DNA from: Posidoniimonas corsicana
GTDB lineage: Bacteria; Planctomycetota; Planctomycetia; Pirellulales; Lacipirellulaceae
Assembly: GCF_007859765.1 (NCBI RefSeq)
Contig: NZ_SIHJ01000001.1
Location: 1,694,067 to 1,758,066 of the forward strand
Direction of reading: 5' to 3'
Length of the DNA: 64,000 nt
Shown here piece by piece: positions 1 to 9,216 of the stretch. Position numbers and translations under genes: made by a program. Positions within the stretch are counted from its first letter, which is position 1; the number at the start of each line of letters is the position of its first letter. Under the pieces are notes generated by a model. The model did no database searches and was not told the origin of the DNA. It worked only from the letters and a program-made list of their open reading frames with translations.

Positions 1-707
1 TTGGCGACCGATCGTCGGGCAACTCGATCGCCAGCGGCTTCGTCATCCAGAACGCGGCCGAGCCGCGGCTCAACAACCTGTTCCTGTTCACGGACTTCTC
101 GTCGAAGACCAACGGCTCTGCCGCACGCGACGGGGAGCTTTTCTTCTCTGATTTCGACGAGATGCTCTCAGCGGTCACCGACCTGTCGCCAGACGACCCG
201 TCGCGCGACGAGCCGGGCGAGCTGACGCAGGCCACGGTCGGCAAGCTGCGGCTCGCCCTCGACCACGACAACAACCCCGGCACGCCGGCCCAGGTGTACG
301 ACGGGTTCATCGACCTGTTGAACTCCTCGCGGTCGGACGTGCGGATCGGCCGCGGCCCGCAGGGCGAGGTGTACTTCTCGTCCAAGCGGAACGGCGTGAT
401 CTACCTGGCGACCGACACGCTGCCCCTGGCCGGCGACTTCAACCGTGACGGGCAGGTGGACGCGGCCGACTACACCGTTTGGCGGGACACGCTGGGCGAC
501 GCCGGCTACCTGCTGGCGGCGGACGCCGACCTCAATGGCGTCGTCGACCAGGCAGACTACGCGGTGTGGCGAGAAAACTATGGCGCCCCGTCAAACGCCT
601 CGGCCGGTCCGTCCGCCGCGCCTGAGCCCGCCGCCGCGCTGTTGGCGCTGGCCGCAGTTGCGGCGTCTTGCCCGATGACGCGATGGGGACGGCGCCCGCG
701 GTGCTGA
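1..707 (+). CDS. Secreted propeller-like protein with dockerin and PEP-CTERM-like tail (5' truncated)
   Basis: The reading frame is open from base 3 and the gene begins before the window, leaving 234 residues. The visible N-terminal part (NNLFLFTDF, then GRGPQGEVYF and GVIYL) resembles the last blades of PQQ-dependent sugar dehydrogenase-like beta-propellers; this is inference from pattern only. It is followed by a dockerin-like pair. The first loop is DFNRDGQVDAADY. The second, DADLNGVVDQADY, also keeps all the acidic calcium-ligand positions, unlike most dockerin domains in this window. The C-terminus has AAPEP, a hydrophobic stretch and a basic end, as in PEP-CTERM sorting tails, finishing in Cys. 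It is probably exported and surface-sorted. The enzymatic part cannot be judged without the missing N-terminus. Confidence 0.75.
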   Translation, partial: GDRSSGNSIASGFVIQNAAEPRLNNLFLFTDFSSKTNGSAARDGELFFSDFDEMLSAVTDLSPDDPSRDEPGELTQATVGKLRLALDHDNNPGTPAQVYDGFIDLLNSSRSDVRIGRGPQGEVYFSSKRNGVIYLATDTLPLAGDFNRDGQVDAADYTVWRDTLGDAGYLLAADADLNGVVDQADYAVWRENYGAPSNASAGPSAAPEPAAALLALAAVAASCPMTRWGRRPRC

Positions 708-787
708 ACCCATGGCGACGCCAATCCTCCGCCGATTTGTCGGGCACGCCCAAAGTTTCGGGCGGGCGGATCGAATAGATTGGTGTG

Positions 788-1342
788 ATGCGCGTCGTGG
801 AGAACACCACCGAACGACTGGTCCTGAGGGGCGTGCCCGGGAGCGTGGTGTGGATGGTCTTCGCGACGCTGCTCGGCGTAGGGATCATGGCGGCCACGGG
901 GTGGTTCGGCTGGGCGACAACGCGGGAGATCGGCGGCTACCTGCAGCTCGTCCCGCTTGGCCTGGGCTTCCTGATGGGCGCCGCGTTCTTCCTGATCGGT
1001 GTGGTGACGCTGGCGGTCGGCCGGGTGCGGCTGGTGCTCGACCGCGTGACCGGCGAGGGCCGCTACGACGCCTACTCGCCGGTGATCGAGGTCGGCAAGC
1101 CCTGCACGTTCCGCCTGGACCACATCGACAGCGTCACGATCGAGCGGCACGAGGAGGCCCGTCCCCGCAACGACGACCACGGCGGCTTCCCCGCCAAGGT
1201 CTGCCGCGCCCGGCTGCGTGTCCGCAAGCCGCGCCGCGCGATCGTGCTCGACGAGACCGAGAACGGCCAGGAGCAACGCGTGCAGTCCACCGCCGAAGCG
1301 GTGGCCGCCTGGCTGGGGACGGAGGTCGCCAGTCACGGCTGA
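788..1342 (+). CDS. Small membrane protein, unknown function
   Basis: A protein of 184 residues starting at ATG 788; an adjacent in-frame GTG at 785 is an alternative. Two hydrophobic segments at about residues 20-45 and 55-80 are separated by a short polar link (WATTREIGGY), predicting a two-pass inner-membrane protein. A soluble C-terminal half of about 100 residues is rich in Arg, Glu and His, resembling bacterial PH-like domains that follow two TM helices, but I do not recognise a named family. It sits between two exported-protein genes with no obvious operon partner. A long reading frame on the opposite strand covers the same bases but has no membrane or motif logic, so the + strand reading is preferred. 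Confidence 0.6.
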   Translation: MRVVENTTERLVLRGVPGSVVWMVFATLLGVGIMAATGWFGWATTREIGGYLQLVPLGLGFLMGAAFFLIGVVTLAVGRVRLVLDRVTGEGRYDAYSPVIEVGKPCTFRLDHIDSVTIERHEEARPRNDDHGGFPAKVCRARLRVRKPRRAIVLDETENGQEQRVQSTAEAVAAWLGTEVASHG

Positions 1343-1400
1343 TGCAGAGGCCGATCGCGCTCTCTGCGTGTCTCCTCCGAGACTAGGGAGCGGCGGCATC

Positions 1401-3008
1401 ATGCCTCAGACTCTGACAGTGTTGGTTTCCCTCTCACGCCTGATGCGCCAACCGGTAGGCAGCCTTCCCGACGGCGGTCCGGCGGCGCCAGGCGGTGCGG
1501 GCCGGTGTATCTGCTGCCTCGCGTTGGCTGTGCTCGCTGTAGCCGCCTGCAGCCACACTCAGGCCGCGGATGAAGCCGGCGGCTATGCCGTCTACCCAAG
1601 CCGCGGCGCAACCAACGTCAACCCGGACACCCACCTGCGGATCAAGTTCGGCAGCCCGCCGGCTGCGGGGACGAGCGGCATGATCCGCGTGTACGATGCC
1701 CAGACCAATGAGCTCGTCGACAGCCTCGACATGAGCATCTCCGCGGGGCCAAACCCGTCGCTCACCATCGCGAAGAAGGAGCGGGCCGAGCGCGCCGCCG
1801 CGGGGCTGCCCGAGCCGCCGTACCAGGAGATGGTCATTGGCGGATTTGAGGGGTTCCACTTCTACCCGGTGATCGTTCGCGGCAAGGTGGCGACGATCGA
1901 CCTGCACAGCCACGTGCTGGACTACGGCCGCCGGTACCGAGTGGAGATCGACCCCGGCGTGATCGAGCACGATGGCTTCACCGGAATCGGTTCCGGCGCG
2001 GGCTGGTCCTTCAGCACCAAGGCCGACGCGCCGAGTCCAGACGCTACGCGTCTGACGGTTGACGCAGGCGGCGGGGACTTCAGCACGCTGCAGGGCGCCA
2101 TCGAATTTGTGCCCGACAATCCCGCCGAGCCGGTGACGATCGATGTCAAACGCGGCGTGTACGAGGAGATCGTCTTCTTCCGCAACAAGTCCAAGCTGAC
2201 CATCCGGGGCGAGGACCGCGACGCCACGGTCGTCGGGTACGGCAACAACAGCGCGTTCAACCCCGGCCGCAACGGCCTCTCCTACCGGCCGGCGTTCTCT
2301 GCGCTGGACTCGAGCGAGATCCGCTTGGCCAACTTCACGATCAACAACTACAGCCTGGGACAGGCCGAGGCGTTGAAGGTGACCGGCGATCGTAACTCGG
2401 TCGAGCGGATGACGCTCAACGGCTCGGGCGACGCGCTGACGCTGCGGGGAACCATCTACCTGGTCGACTCAAAGCTCACCGGGCACGGCGACTCGATCCT
2501 CAGCTACGGCTCGGCGTTCTTCGAGCGGTGCGAGCTGCGGTCGATCGGGCCGCTGCAGTGGATCCGCAATCCCGAGGGCGCCCACGGGCACGTCTTCAAG
2601 GATTGCGTGATCGTTGGGAGCGATGAGCCGCTCCCCTGGTCGGTAACCGACGCCAACCCCGCCGGCTACAAGACGCCCGCGGTGCTGGCCCGGCTGCCCA
2701 ACAACCACGGCCAGAACTACCCGTTCGCCGAGTTCGTGCTGATCGACTGCCGGATGAGCGGGATCGTCCCCGAGGGCGTGGTCTCGGTCGAGCCCGAGGA
2801 GACCTTCAGCTGGGAGAATGTCCGGTTCTGGGAGCACAACACGATGGACCTGAACGGCGATCCGCTGGACCTGTCTAAGCGGCACCCGATCATGCGCGAG
2901 CTGAAGACGCCCGAAGATGTGGCGCTCATCGATCGCTACTCTGACCCGGCTCAGGTGCTCAACGGCTGGACGCCGGAGCCGCGGTCGATCGATCTAGAAC
3001 CGCGCTGA
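1401..3008 (+). CDS. Secreted pectinesterase-like protein with Ig-like N-terminal domain
   Basis: From ATG 1401 this gives 535 residues; ATG 1443 is an alternative start. The N-terminus has a hydrophobic secretion segment with a possible lipobox (VAACS, Cys about residue 50). Next comes a bacterial Ig-like/SbsA-like domain (YPSRGATNVNPDTHLRIKF), then a right-handed beta-helix starting at VDAGGGDFSTLQGAIEFVP. Family features of CE8 pectin methylesterases are visible: GVYEEIV, QAEALKV, GSGDAL (general-acid Asp position) and GHGDSI (nucleophile Asp position), with ARLPNN as a possible counterpart of the Arg-bearing LGRPW motif. The GDVDFIFG motif is not canonical, so activity on pectin is likely but unproven. 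The gene ends 8 bases from the convergent stop of the next gene. Confidence 0.8.
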   Translation: MPQTLTVLVSLSRLMRQPVGSLPDGGPAAPGGAGRCICCLALAVLAVAACSHTQAADEAGGYAVYPSRGATNVNPDTHLRIKFGSPPAAGTSGMIRVYDAQTNELVDSLDMSISAGPNPSLTIAKKERAERAAAGLPEPPYQEMVIGGFEGFHFYPVIVRGKVATIDLHSHVLDYGRRYRVEIDPGVIEHDGFTGIGSGAGWSFSTKADAPSPDATRLTVDAGGGDFSTLQGAIEFVPDNPAEPVTIDVKRGVYEEIVFFRNKSKLTIRGEDRDATVVGYGNNSAFNPGRNGLSYRPAFSALDSSEIRLANFTINNYSLGQAEALKVTGDRNSVERMTLNGSGDALTLRGTIYLVDSKLTGHGDSILSYGSAFFERCELRSIGPLQWIRNPEGAHGHVFKDCVIVGSDEPLPWSVTDANPAGYKTPAVLARLPNNHGQNYPFAEFVLIDCRMSGIVPEGVVSVEPEETFSWENVRFWEHNTMDLNGDPLDLSKRHPIMRELKTPEDVALIDRYSDPAQVLNGWTPEPRSIDLEPR

Positions 3009-3016
3009 ATCACCCG

Positions 3017-6000
3017 TCAGCCCTGGCGATCGACCGTCCGCCACCAGTTGTCTATCAGCGCCCTGAGCGGCGGGGCCGACGCTCCCGGCGCCTCGTCGTT
3101 GGGCTCGGCGTCGGCGAGCTCCGCTGCGGCCGCGTCCTGACTGGGTGGGGTAGTCGGGCGCAGGGCCAACAGCAGCGGGTCGCTGGTCGGCGACCAAGCG
3201 GCCAACGCTTGGTCCAACGCTGCATTTGCAGCCGCGGCGGTCGGCGCTGCTGAAAGCGATGAGGCGAGTGGGGCGGCTTGCGGCGCGAGCTCCGTTGGCG
3301 TGTCGCGTCCCTCGGCGGGGGGCGGCGCCAGGTTGTCCCGCCACACCGTGTAGTCGGCGGCGTCGATTCGGCCGTCGCCGTTTCCGTCGGCCCGCAGGTC
3401 GGTGGTGGAGCCGTAGGTCGACCTCCACACGCCGTGGTTCGTAGCGGTGGCGGCGCCGTCGGCGTTGTAGTCGCCGGGCGCCGCGGTCCACGCGTCCCGC
3501 CACACGGTGTAGTCGGCCGCGTCGACGCGGCCGTCGCGGTTGCCGTCCGCCCGCAGGTCGGTGGTCGAACCGTAGGTCGACCGCCACAGGGCGTGGTCGG
3601 ACGCGGTCACGAATCCGTCGGCGTCGTAGTCGCCGGGGGTGGGGATCGCGTCAAGCGGCAGGGCCCACACCTCGCGGCCGTGGACGCCGTCGTCGGCGTG
3701 GTAGAACAGCCGCCCGCCGGCCACGCTGTAGGTGCGCGGCTGAGAGCTTTGCGGTCCGGGCCAAACGTCGTGCAGCAGGACGGTACCGGCGGCGGTCCCG
3801 TCGGTCCGCCACGCCTCGCGGCCGTGCTCCGGGTCGTAGCCCGTGAAGTAGACGTAGTCGCCGTGTCGGTACACGTCCGTCGACGACGGCACGCCGTCGT
3901 CCTCGCCGGCGGCGATGTCGGTCAGCAGCCGCGGCATCGACTGGCCGCTCTCGAGCACCCACCACTCGCGGCCATGAACGCCGTCGTCGGCGATGAACAG
4001 CACGCGGTCGCCCAGCACGTGCGCGGCCGTCGGGAACGAATCCGCTTCGCCCGGGCGGATGTCCATGACCAGCTCACCGCTCTCCGGCGTGCCCTGGTTT
4101 CGCCACAGCTCGTAGCCGTGTTCGGCGGTCTCGATGCGGAAGTAGTAGTAGCCGTCCTGCTCGAACAGTGGGAGGAACGTGGACGAGTTTTCGTGCGCCG
4201 GGGTGAACTCGGTCAGCGGTCGCGTGCCGTCGACCGTGCCGTCGGTGTACCACATATCGTAGTCGCCGACGTTGTTGTCGCGGCGGCTGAAGATCACGCC
4301 CTCGCCGAACGGTCGCATCCAAGCGATGGTGCGCGCGTCGGCGAGCTTGGTCCAGGCGCCGGTCGCGAGGTCCTGCACGTACAGGTCCTCGCGGTAGATG
4401 TTGCCGAAGTGGTAGAAGACGCGGCCGTCCTGCTCGACGGGGGGGAAGCTGAAGTCGCCGTTGGTCCCGTTCACCTGGTAGGACCGCCGGACCAGCTGGA
4501 AACCGCCGCCGTCGTTGCGGAACAGTCCGGCGTCGTCGCCGATCGCCCCCTCGAGGTACAGCGCGCCGTTCTCCACCCGGATGCGGGTCGCCCGCACGCC
4601 TTCGACCTGTTCGGCGGTTCCGTCGGGGGCTACCCTCCACAACTGGTGGACTAGCCCGATGATTCCCGGCCGGCCGGCGATGAAGTACAGCGAGCCGTCG
4701 AACTCGGTCAGGTCTTGCGGCCTCTGGGTCCCCGTGGGGGCCACCCGCCGCGTGCCGGCGGGCGAGCCGTCCGAGGCCCACAGCTCGGCGCCGCTGGCGC
4801 CCACGCCGACCGCGAAGTAGTGCTCGCCATTGAACTCCAAGGAGTTACGCCCGCCGTAGTACAGGGTGGAGCCGTCGGTGCGCGCGTCGAGGTCAACGAC
4901 CACCGCCGTCCCCGCGTCCGTGCCGTCGGTGGCCCACACCGCGTGCCCGGCCTGCCCGTCCCAGCCGTTGTAGTAGGCCCGGCCCCCGGCCACGATGAAC
5001 GGAGTGTCTTCGTGGATCTGTCCGAGCTGAGCCAGCGTGTTGTCGGCGAGGTTGACGGCCCACAGGTCGCCCAGACCGGTGGAGGGGGAGCTAAAGCTGG
5101 TGAAACTGAGCACCCGGTAGTCGCCGACGCGGATCCCGGCAGTCGAGATCAGGCTCGAGTCGACCGCCCCGATGTCGCTCACCCCTGCCGGCGTGAGCCT
5201 CCAGACCGCGTGCTCGCGGGTTTGCACAAAGGTCAGCGTCAGGCCGGCGGCGCCCTCATCGTACACGGCCGGCCACGTGGTCTCGCGGAACAACGCCGGT
5301 GTGTCGACCGCCGTTGTGCCAGCGGCAGTGCCGTCGCTCAGCAGCACCTGCCAGTCGAGATAGTGGTTGGAGTTCACTCCTCGGTTGGCGGCCACGATGT
5401 AAACCTGACCGCCCGCTTCGTAAAGTCGCATCCACTCGCGTGACAGCCCAGGCGTCAGGTTGACGAGTGCCGCGGCCTGCGGGTCGTACTTCATCGCCGT
5501 GCGTCCGCCGGCGCTGTTGGTCGCTGTGAAGAAAACGGCGCCGTCGTGGATGAGGAAGTCCTGCGGGTTGGAAGACAGCGGGTTGCCGGTCGTTGAGCTC
5601 CCCAGAAGCGCGTCCGCCGCTAGCGACGTAGCGCCGGTGGCGGCGTGGGTGCGGTGCAGCTCACGGCCGTAGAGAGTTGAAGTGGCCGCGTAGTACACGT
5701 AGTCCCCCACCACCGACATGCCGGTGGGCGCCGGGACGTTGGCGTCGCCGGGGTAGAACTCGTGGGCCAGCGTGGTGTTCTGCTCGGTCCCGTCTGACCG
5801 CCACAGCTCCGGCCCGTGCTCGCCGTCGTTGGCGGTGAAGTAGACCCAGCCGCCGGTGGCGATCAGGCTCGTGGGCCTCGAGGACGATCCGCCCGCCCAG
5901 ATGTCCTTAACGAGCCCGGCGTCACCGGCGGCGTCGACCTTCCACAGCTCGTGGCCGTGGTCGTCGTCGTAGGCTGAGAAGAGCAGCTCGCCGCCGAGCT

Positions 6001-6487
6001 CGGCGGAGTAGATAAACGACAGGTGCCGATCGGCGGCGACCGACAGCTTGGTCCCAGTCGCCGTGCCGTCGGTTAGCCAGAGGTTATCGCCGCGCGACAC
6101 GAGCATCCGATCGCCCCACGGGCGGAACGATGTCTGTGCGCTGGGGGCGGCGATGACTAGCGTCGCCTCATCGACGCCAGGGTCGAACGACCAGATCCCG
6201 TCGCCGTTGCTGAATAGCAGGTAGCCGCCAACCCGCCACAGCCCCTCCGGCGAGACGAACCGATCGTCGACTACCGCCTGGGGCTCGCCGAGGGGCGGGA
6301 CCCGCCACAGGTCGCCATCCTGTTGGAAGTAGACGTCCCCGCCGATCGACGCGAACGCGTCCGGCCCGTCGCCGAGCGGCGTCGTGTTGAGGTCGATCAG
6401 CTGCGCCGCGGTGAGCAGCTGCCGCGTTTCGAGCGGCTCGAAGCTCAGCCGTGATCGGCGCCGGGGGGAGGGGGGGCGGCTGGGCAA
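3017..6487 (-). CDS. ELW-repeat surface protein with LEPR-XLL N-terminus and tandem dockerin-like domains
   Basis: A protein of 1156 residues. The start is a TTG at 6487, the only start codon before the LEPR-XLL-like motif FEPLETRQLL (about residues 16-25), a planctomycete export-associated N-terminus. The body has about eleven propeller-type repeats with the hyperbolic ELWxxDGT signature (GPELWRSDGTEQNT, GAELWASDGS, GREAWRTDGTAAGT), as found in large extracellular proteins of aquatic bacteria. Near residue 950-1060 are two consecutive dockerin-like modules (GDYDADGF and GDYNADGA). A Pro/Ala-rich tail of about 110 residues follows, with no PEP-CTERM segment. It is probably an extracellular scaffold or adhesin-like protein. 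Its gene lies 198 bases downstream of the xylanase gene on the same strand. Confidence 0.8.
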   Translation of the reverse strand: MPSRPPSPRRRSRLSFEPLETRQLLTAAQLIDLNTTPLGDGPDAFASIGGDVYFQQDGDLWRVPPLGEPQAVVDDRFVSPEGLWRVGGYLLFSNGDGIWSFDPGVDEATLVIAAPSAQTSFRPWGDRMLVSRGDNLWLTDGTATGTKLSVAADRHLSFIYSAELGGELLFSAYDDDHGHELWKVDAAGDAGLVKDIWAGGSSSRPTSLIATGGWVYFTANDGEHGPELWRSDGTEQNTTLAHEFYPGDANVPAPTGMSVVGDYVYYAATSTLYGRELHRTHAATGATSLAADALLGSSTTGNPLSSNPQDFLIHDGAVFFTATNSAGGRTAMKYDPQAAALVNLTPGLSREWMRLYEAGGQVYIVAANRGVNSNHYLDWQVLLSDGTAAGTTAVDTPALFRETTWPAVYDEGAAGLTLTFVQTREHAVWRLTPAGVSDIGAVDSSLISTAGIRVGDYRVLSFTSFSSPSTGLGDLWAVNLADNTLAQLGQIHEDTPFIVAGGRAYYNGWDGQAGHAVWATDGTDAGTAVVVDLDARTDGSTLYYGGRNSLEFNGEHYFAVGVGASGAELWASDGSPAGTRRVAPTGTQRPQDLTEFDGSLYFIAGRPGIIGLVHQLWRVAPDGTAEQVEGVRATRIRVENGALYLEGAIGDDAGLFRNDGGGFQLVRRSYQVNGTNGDFSFPPVEQDGRVFYHFGNIYREDLYVQDLATGAWTKLADARTIAWMRPFGEGVIFSRRDNNVGDYDMWYTDGTVDGTRPLTEFTPAHENSSTFLPLFEQDGYYYFRIETAEHGYELWRNQGTPESGELVMDIRPGEADSFPTAAHVLGDRVLFIADDGVHGREWWVLESGQSMPRLLTDIAAGEDDGVPSSTDVYRHGDYVYFTGYDPEHGREAWRTDGTAAGTVLLHDVWPGPQSSQPRTYSVAGGRLFYHADDGVHGREVWALPLDAIPTPGDYDADGFVTASDHALWRSTYGSTTDLRADGNRDGRVDAADYTVWRDAWTAAPGDYNADGAATATNHGVWRSTYGSTTDLRADGNGDGRIDAADYTVWRDNLAPPPAEGRDTPTELAPQAAPLASSLSAAPTAAAANAALDQALAAWSPTSDPLLLALRPTTPPSQDAAAAELADAEPNDEAPGASAPPLRALIDNWWRTVDRQG
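3320..3637 (-). repeat. Tandem 159-bp duplication encoding two dockerin-like modules
   Basis: Two adjacent units, 3320-3478 and 3479-3637, are offset by exactly 159 bases (for example gtagtcgccggg at 3467 and 3626). Each encodes 53 residues containing WRSTYGSTTDLRADG followed by an AADYTVWRD dockerin loop. The DNA is still closely similar in the core, indicating a recent in-frame duplication. The unit nearer the C-terminus has lost the last acidic calcium ligand of its first loop (TASD becomes TATN). Confidence 0.85.
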
Positions 6488-6685
6488 GGGGACGGGCTCA
6501 TCGGGAGGTACGTCGGCTGCCTCCCATTGTAAGTGCCCGCTGCGGCTGCCGCCACGCGGGCGTTCAGTAGCCGTACAACCGCCGTTTCAGGCGAAAGCAT
6601 GCTGGGTAGAGTGGACTCTCGGCGATCAACGAAGTGGGCTGGCCGACTGACGGCAGCCGCACGAGCTGTTTTCCCTGCCGCGTGC

Positions 6686-8707
6686 CTATCGCGCCCGACA
6701 GCCCGCGCCGCACAGCAACGCTATCGCAGCAAGGGCTGCGGCCGTGGCCTCCGGCGCCGGGTCGGCGGCCGTTGCTTGCATGGCGCCGTAGTTGCCTCGC
6801 CAGGTGAGGTAGTCGGGCTGGGAGTAGAGGCTCCCCAGCCCGTCGCGCCAGACGGTGTAGTCGGCGGCGTCGACCACGCCGTCTCGGTTGAAGTCGCCTG
6901 GCAGGACAGCGTACGCCGTCTGCAGGGTGAGGTCTAAGTCGTCCAGGAGTTCAATGCCGGAGAAGGTGTACTCCTCGCCGTCGATCGTGACGACGATCTC
7001 GTAGTCCCCGTCGAATGCCCTGAGGGCGAATTCTCCGACGTCGTCGGCGAGGCCTTCCTCGTCGGTCATCCACTCGTCCAGGACGAGGTCGCGCCACACC
7101 TCGACGGCGGGCGTCTCGGACCAGTCTTGGTTGAACATGGCTGAATCGGGCCGCCAGTGCCGCCCCTCCCAGAAGCCCCACATGATGAACCCCTCCACCG
7201 CCTCGTGCGCGAACGTGGCGGTCAGGAAGTCGCGCAGGTACTCCGCCTTGAGGGTCTCGTTGTCGTCGTTCAGGTCGAACTCGGTGATGGTGATCGGCAG
7301 TCCGGTCGCGTCGTGGAACATGTCCAGCACGTCCCACACGGTCTGCGGGTCGCTACCGCCGACGCCGTCAAAGTCCGTCAAAGAGAAGTCGTGGAAGTGG
7401 GCCTGCATCCCGATGCCGTCGATCTGGGCGCCGCGGTCGACGAGTCCCTGGATGGATTTGAGGTAGCGTTGCCGCTTCGATCTCTCGTCGTCGGAGATGA
7501 TGTTGAACTCGTTGATGAAGAGCTTTGAGTCCGGGTCGGCTTCGTGGGCAGCGGCGAACCACGTGTCCATGATCGGCTCGCCGTAGATGTTGAGCACGTC
7601 GTTATTGGTGCCGATTTCGTTAACGACGTCCCAGTCGACGACCCTGCCGTCCGTGGCGGTCGCCACCTCCTCGATGTGGTCCAGCACCTCCTGCTGCAAC
7701 TGATCGCGCGCGGACTGGTCGCCCGACTGCGCGGGGGCGATCAGCGGGTCGAGGTACGACGGCAGGTTCTGCGACCCCGGCCAGATTAGCACGTGGCCGC
7801 GTGACTCGAGCCCGTTCTGCTGCAGCCAGTCGATCGCCTGCACGCTCTCGGCGAGCGACCACCCCGGCCCCCAGTCGCCCGCCAGTGGCTGCCACTTGAG
7901 TCCGTTCTCGAGGGTGGCGGTGTTGAAAAGCTCGAGCACCGTGTCGCGGTAGATCTTGTCGTTAGCGGACCCACCCAGCAGCTGGTCCACAGCAACGGCT
8001 GTTCCAAACTGGAAGGCCTGCCGTGTCTGGCGGACGCGAACCGTGGCGCCCGGCGTCGGCTGACCGGCCGCATCGGTCACGCGGAGCGTCAGGTCCGACT
8101 TGCGGTGCTGATCAATGCGCTGCGCGGCCTCCGCCCGCCAGGGCGAGTTGGGGTCGCGTCCGCCGTAGTTGACCGGCGGGTCGGGCGCCTCGATCTCGGC
8201 GTTCCACAGGTTGACGTTGAACGGCCCGTCGCTGCCCGGCTGGCCGGAGAAGCCCCAGCCGCGGACGCTGGAAAAATCGAAGTCGCCGTACGAGCCGGAA
8301 CTGGGCGACTCGATGGAGAGCGGCAAGTCGTAGAAGCCGAACTGGCCGGGGGCCGAGGGCACGGTTGTGTCGACCTCGTATTGCAGCGACCCGCCGTGCG
8401 AGTCGAACAGGTCGATTGTGAAGTAGTCCGTGCCGTGACCCTCGAGTGGGTTGTAGCGGACGTTGAGTGATCCGGCCGACGCGGCGGTCAGGTCAAGTGG
8501 CGTGGAAAAGTCCGACGACGCAACTCCGAACCCGTCCGAGTCAAAGTACCTCGCGGCGAACGGCCCCAACTCCTCCGCGAGGCCGTCGATGAGGACGTCC
8601 ATCCCCCGGTTGTTGAAGTCGTTCAGAAGGTAGGTCTGCTGCCCATCCGCCCGCCAGGCGAAAACAGCGACGAACACCGCGGCCAGCACCAGGTTGCATC
8701 GCGGCAT
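6686..8707 (-). CDS. Secreted GH10 endo-1,4-beta-xylanase with N-terminal accessory domains and dockerin
   Basis: 673 residues from ATG 8707, chosen because GGAGGGG lies just upstream and a signal peptide follows directly (MPRCNLVLAA to WRADGQ). Residues about 25-175 form a beta-sandwich region likely to be carbohydrate-binding. A short beta domain follows at about 203-245 (LTLRVTDAAGQPTPGATVRV), as precedes many planctomycete GH10 modules. The GH10 barrel occupies about 245-570, with DWDVVNE giving the predicted acid/base Glu364 and ITEFD giving the predicted nucleophile Glu476. A dockerin-like loop (DFNRDGVVDAADY) follows near residue 605, then a degenerate PEP-CTERM tail (APEA). It should hydrolyse xylan outside the cell. 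It is downstream of the DUF1559-lipoprotein pair, with a 71-base gap. Confidence 0.92.
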   Translation of the reverse strand: MPRCNLVLAAVFVAVFAWRADGQQTYLLNDFNNRGMDVLIDGLAEELGPFAARYFDSDGFGVASSDFSTPLDLTAASAGSLNVRYNPLEGHGTDYFTIDLFDSHGGSLQYEVDTTVPSAPGQFGFYDLPLSIESPSSGSYGDFDFSSVRGWGFSGQPGSDGPFNVNLWNAEIEAPDPPVNYGGRDPNSPWRAEAAQRIDQHRKSDLTLRVTDAAGQPTPGATVRVRQTRQAFQFGTAVAVDQLLGGSANDKIYRDTVLELFNTATLENGLKWQPLAGDWGPGWSLAESVQAIDWLQQNGLESRGHVLIWPGSQNLPSYLDPLIAPAQSGDQSARDQLQQEVLDHIEEVATATDGRVVDWDVVNEIGTNNDVLNIYGEPIMDTWFAAAHEADPDSKLFINEFNIISDDERSKRQRYLKSIQGLVDRGAQIDGIGMQAHFHDFSLTDFDGVGGSDPQTVWDVLDMFHDATGLPITITEFDLNDDNETLKAEYLRDFLTATFAHEAVEGFIMWGFWEGRHWRPDSAMFNQDWSETPAVEVWRDLVLDEWMTDEEGLADDVGEFALRAFDGDYEIVVTIDGEEYTFSGIELLDDLDLTLQTAYAVLPGDFNRDGVVDAADYTVWRDGLGSLYSQPDYLTWRGNYGAMQATAADPAPEATAAALAAIALLCGAGCRAR

Positions 8708-8778
8708 GTGCCCCTCCGGTTCGAACAGTCGGTGCGTACGAGTGCGCCGCAAATGGGCCGCCTTGAGCAGCGACGCTG

Positions 8779-9216
8779 CTAGCCCTTGTCGCTCGACAGC
8801 GCGACGTCGATGGTCTGTCGGCCGGGCGTGACATCGAAGCTCAGGCCGGACGTGTCGGTGCGGAGGTACGGCTCGGGCACGAGCGGGATCGGCTCCTGCA
8901 TCGAACGCTCGCCCGGCGCGACCTTCTCCTCCGGCTCGAAAACCTGGACCGATACATCGTACTTCCCGGAGTCGACGCCCCGCTCATGCTTGGTCTTCAG
9001 GAAGTACGCACCATCGGCAGCGATCGCGCCGACCGCGGGGTTGGCCATCGCGCCCGATGGCGCAAACGTGATCACGCCGGGCCCGATCGGCGCACCGTCA
9101 AGCGTCACCACGCCAGAGACGTCGGCGTCGTACGGGCTGCGCGAGCACCCGGCGGGCAGCGCGAGGAGCAGGCAGCCGGCCAGGGTGGCGAGCAGCGGGC
9201 GATTGGCACGCGTCAT
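8779..9216 (-). CDS. Small lipoprotein with transthyretin/carboxypeptidase-regulatory-like domain
   Basis: 145 residues. The N-terminus has a lipoprotein signal ending LALPAGCS, with the lipidated Cys near residue 25. The mature part ([20 protein letters not shown], then a glycine-rich beta region and FDVTPG) matches the small beta-sandwich lipoproteins that accompany DUF1559 genes in planctomycetes. Its ATG (9216) overlaps the stop of the upstream DUF1559 gene by four bases (ATGA), implying translational coupling. Function is unknown; a periplasmic partner of the DUF1559 filament-like protein is an inference from the repeated gene pairing, which occurs again at 47.6-49.3 kb. Confidence 0.8.
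   Translation of the reverse strand: MTRANRPLLATLAGCLLLALPAGCSRSPYDADVSGVVTLDGAPIGPGVITFAPSGAMANPAVGAIAADGAYFLKTKHERGVDSGKYDVSVQVFEPEEKVAPGERSMQEPIPLVPEPYLRTDTSGLSFDVTPGRQTIDVALSSDKG

Noticed and set aside
578-1402. Long open frame of 274 codons on the - strand
   Set aside because: It is antisense to the two-TM membrane protein, has no recognisable domain or signal, and is rich in His/Arg/Ala as expected for a GC-rich shadow frame.
3278-4654. Long + strand frame antisense to the ELW-repeat gene
   Set aside because: Val/Arg/Gly-rich shadow of a strongly biased codon frame; the - strand reading has clear repeats and dockerins.
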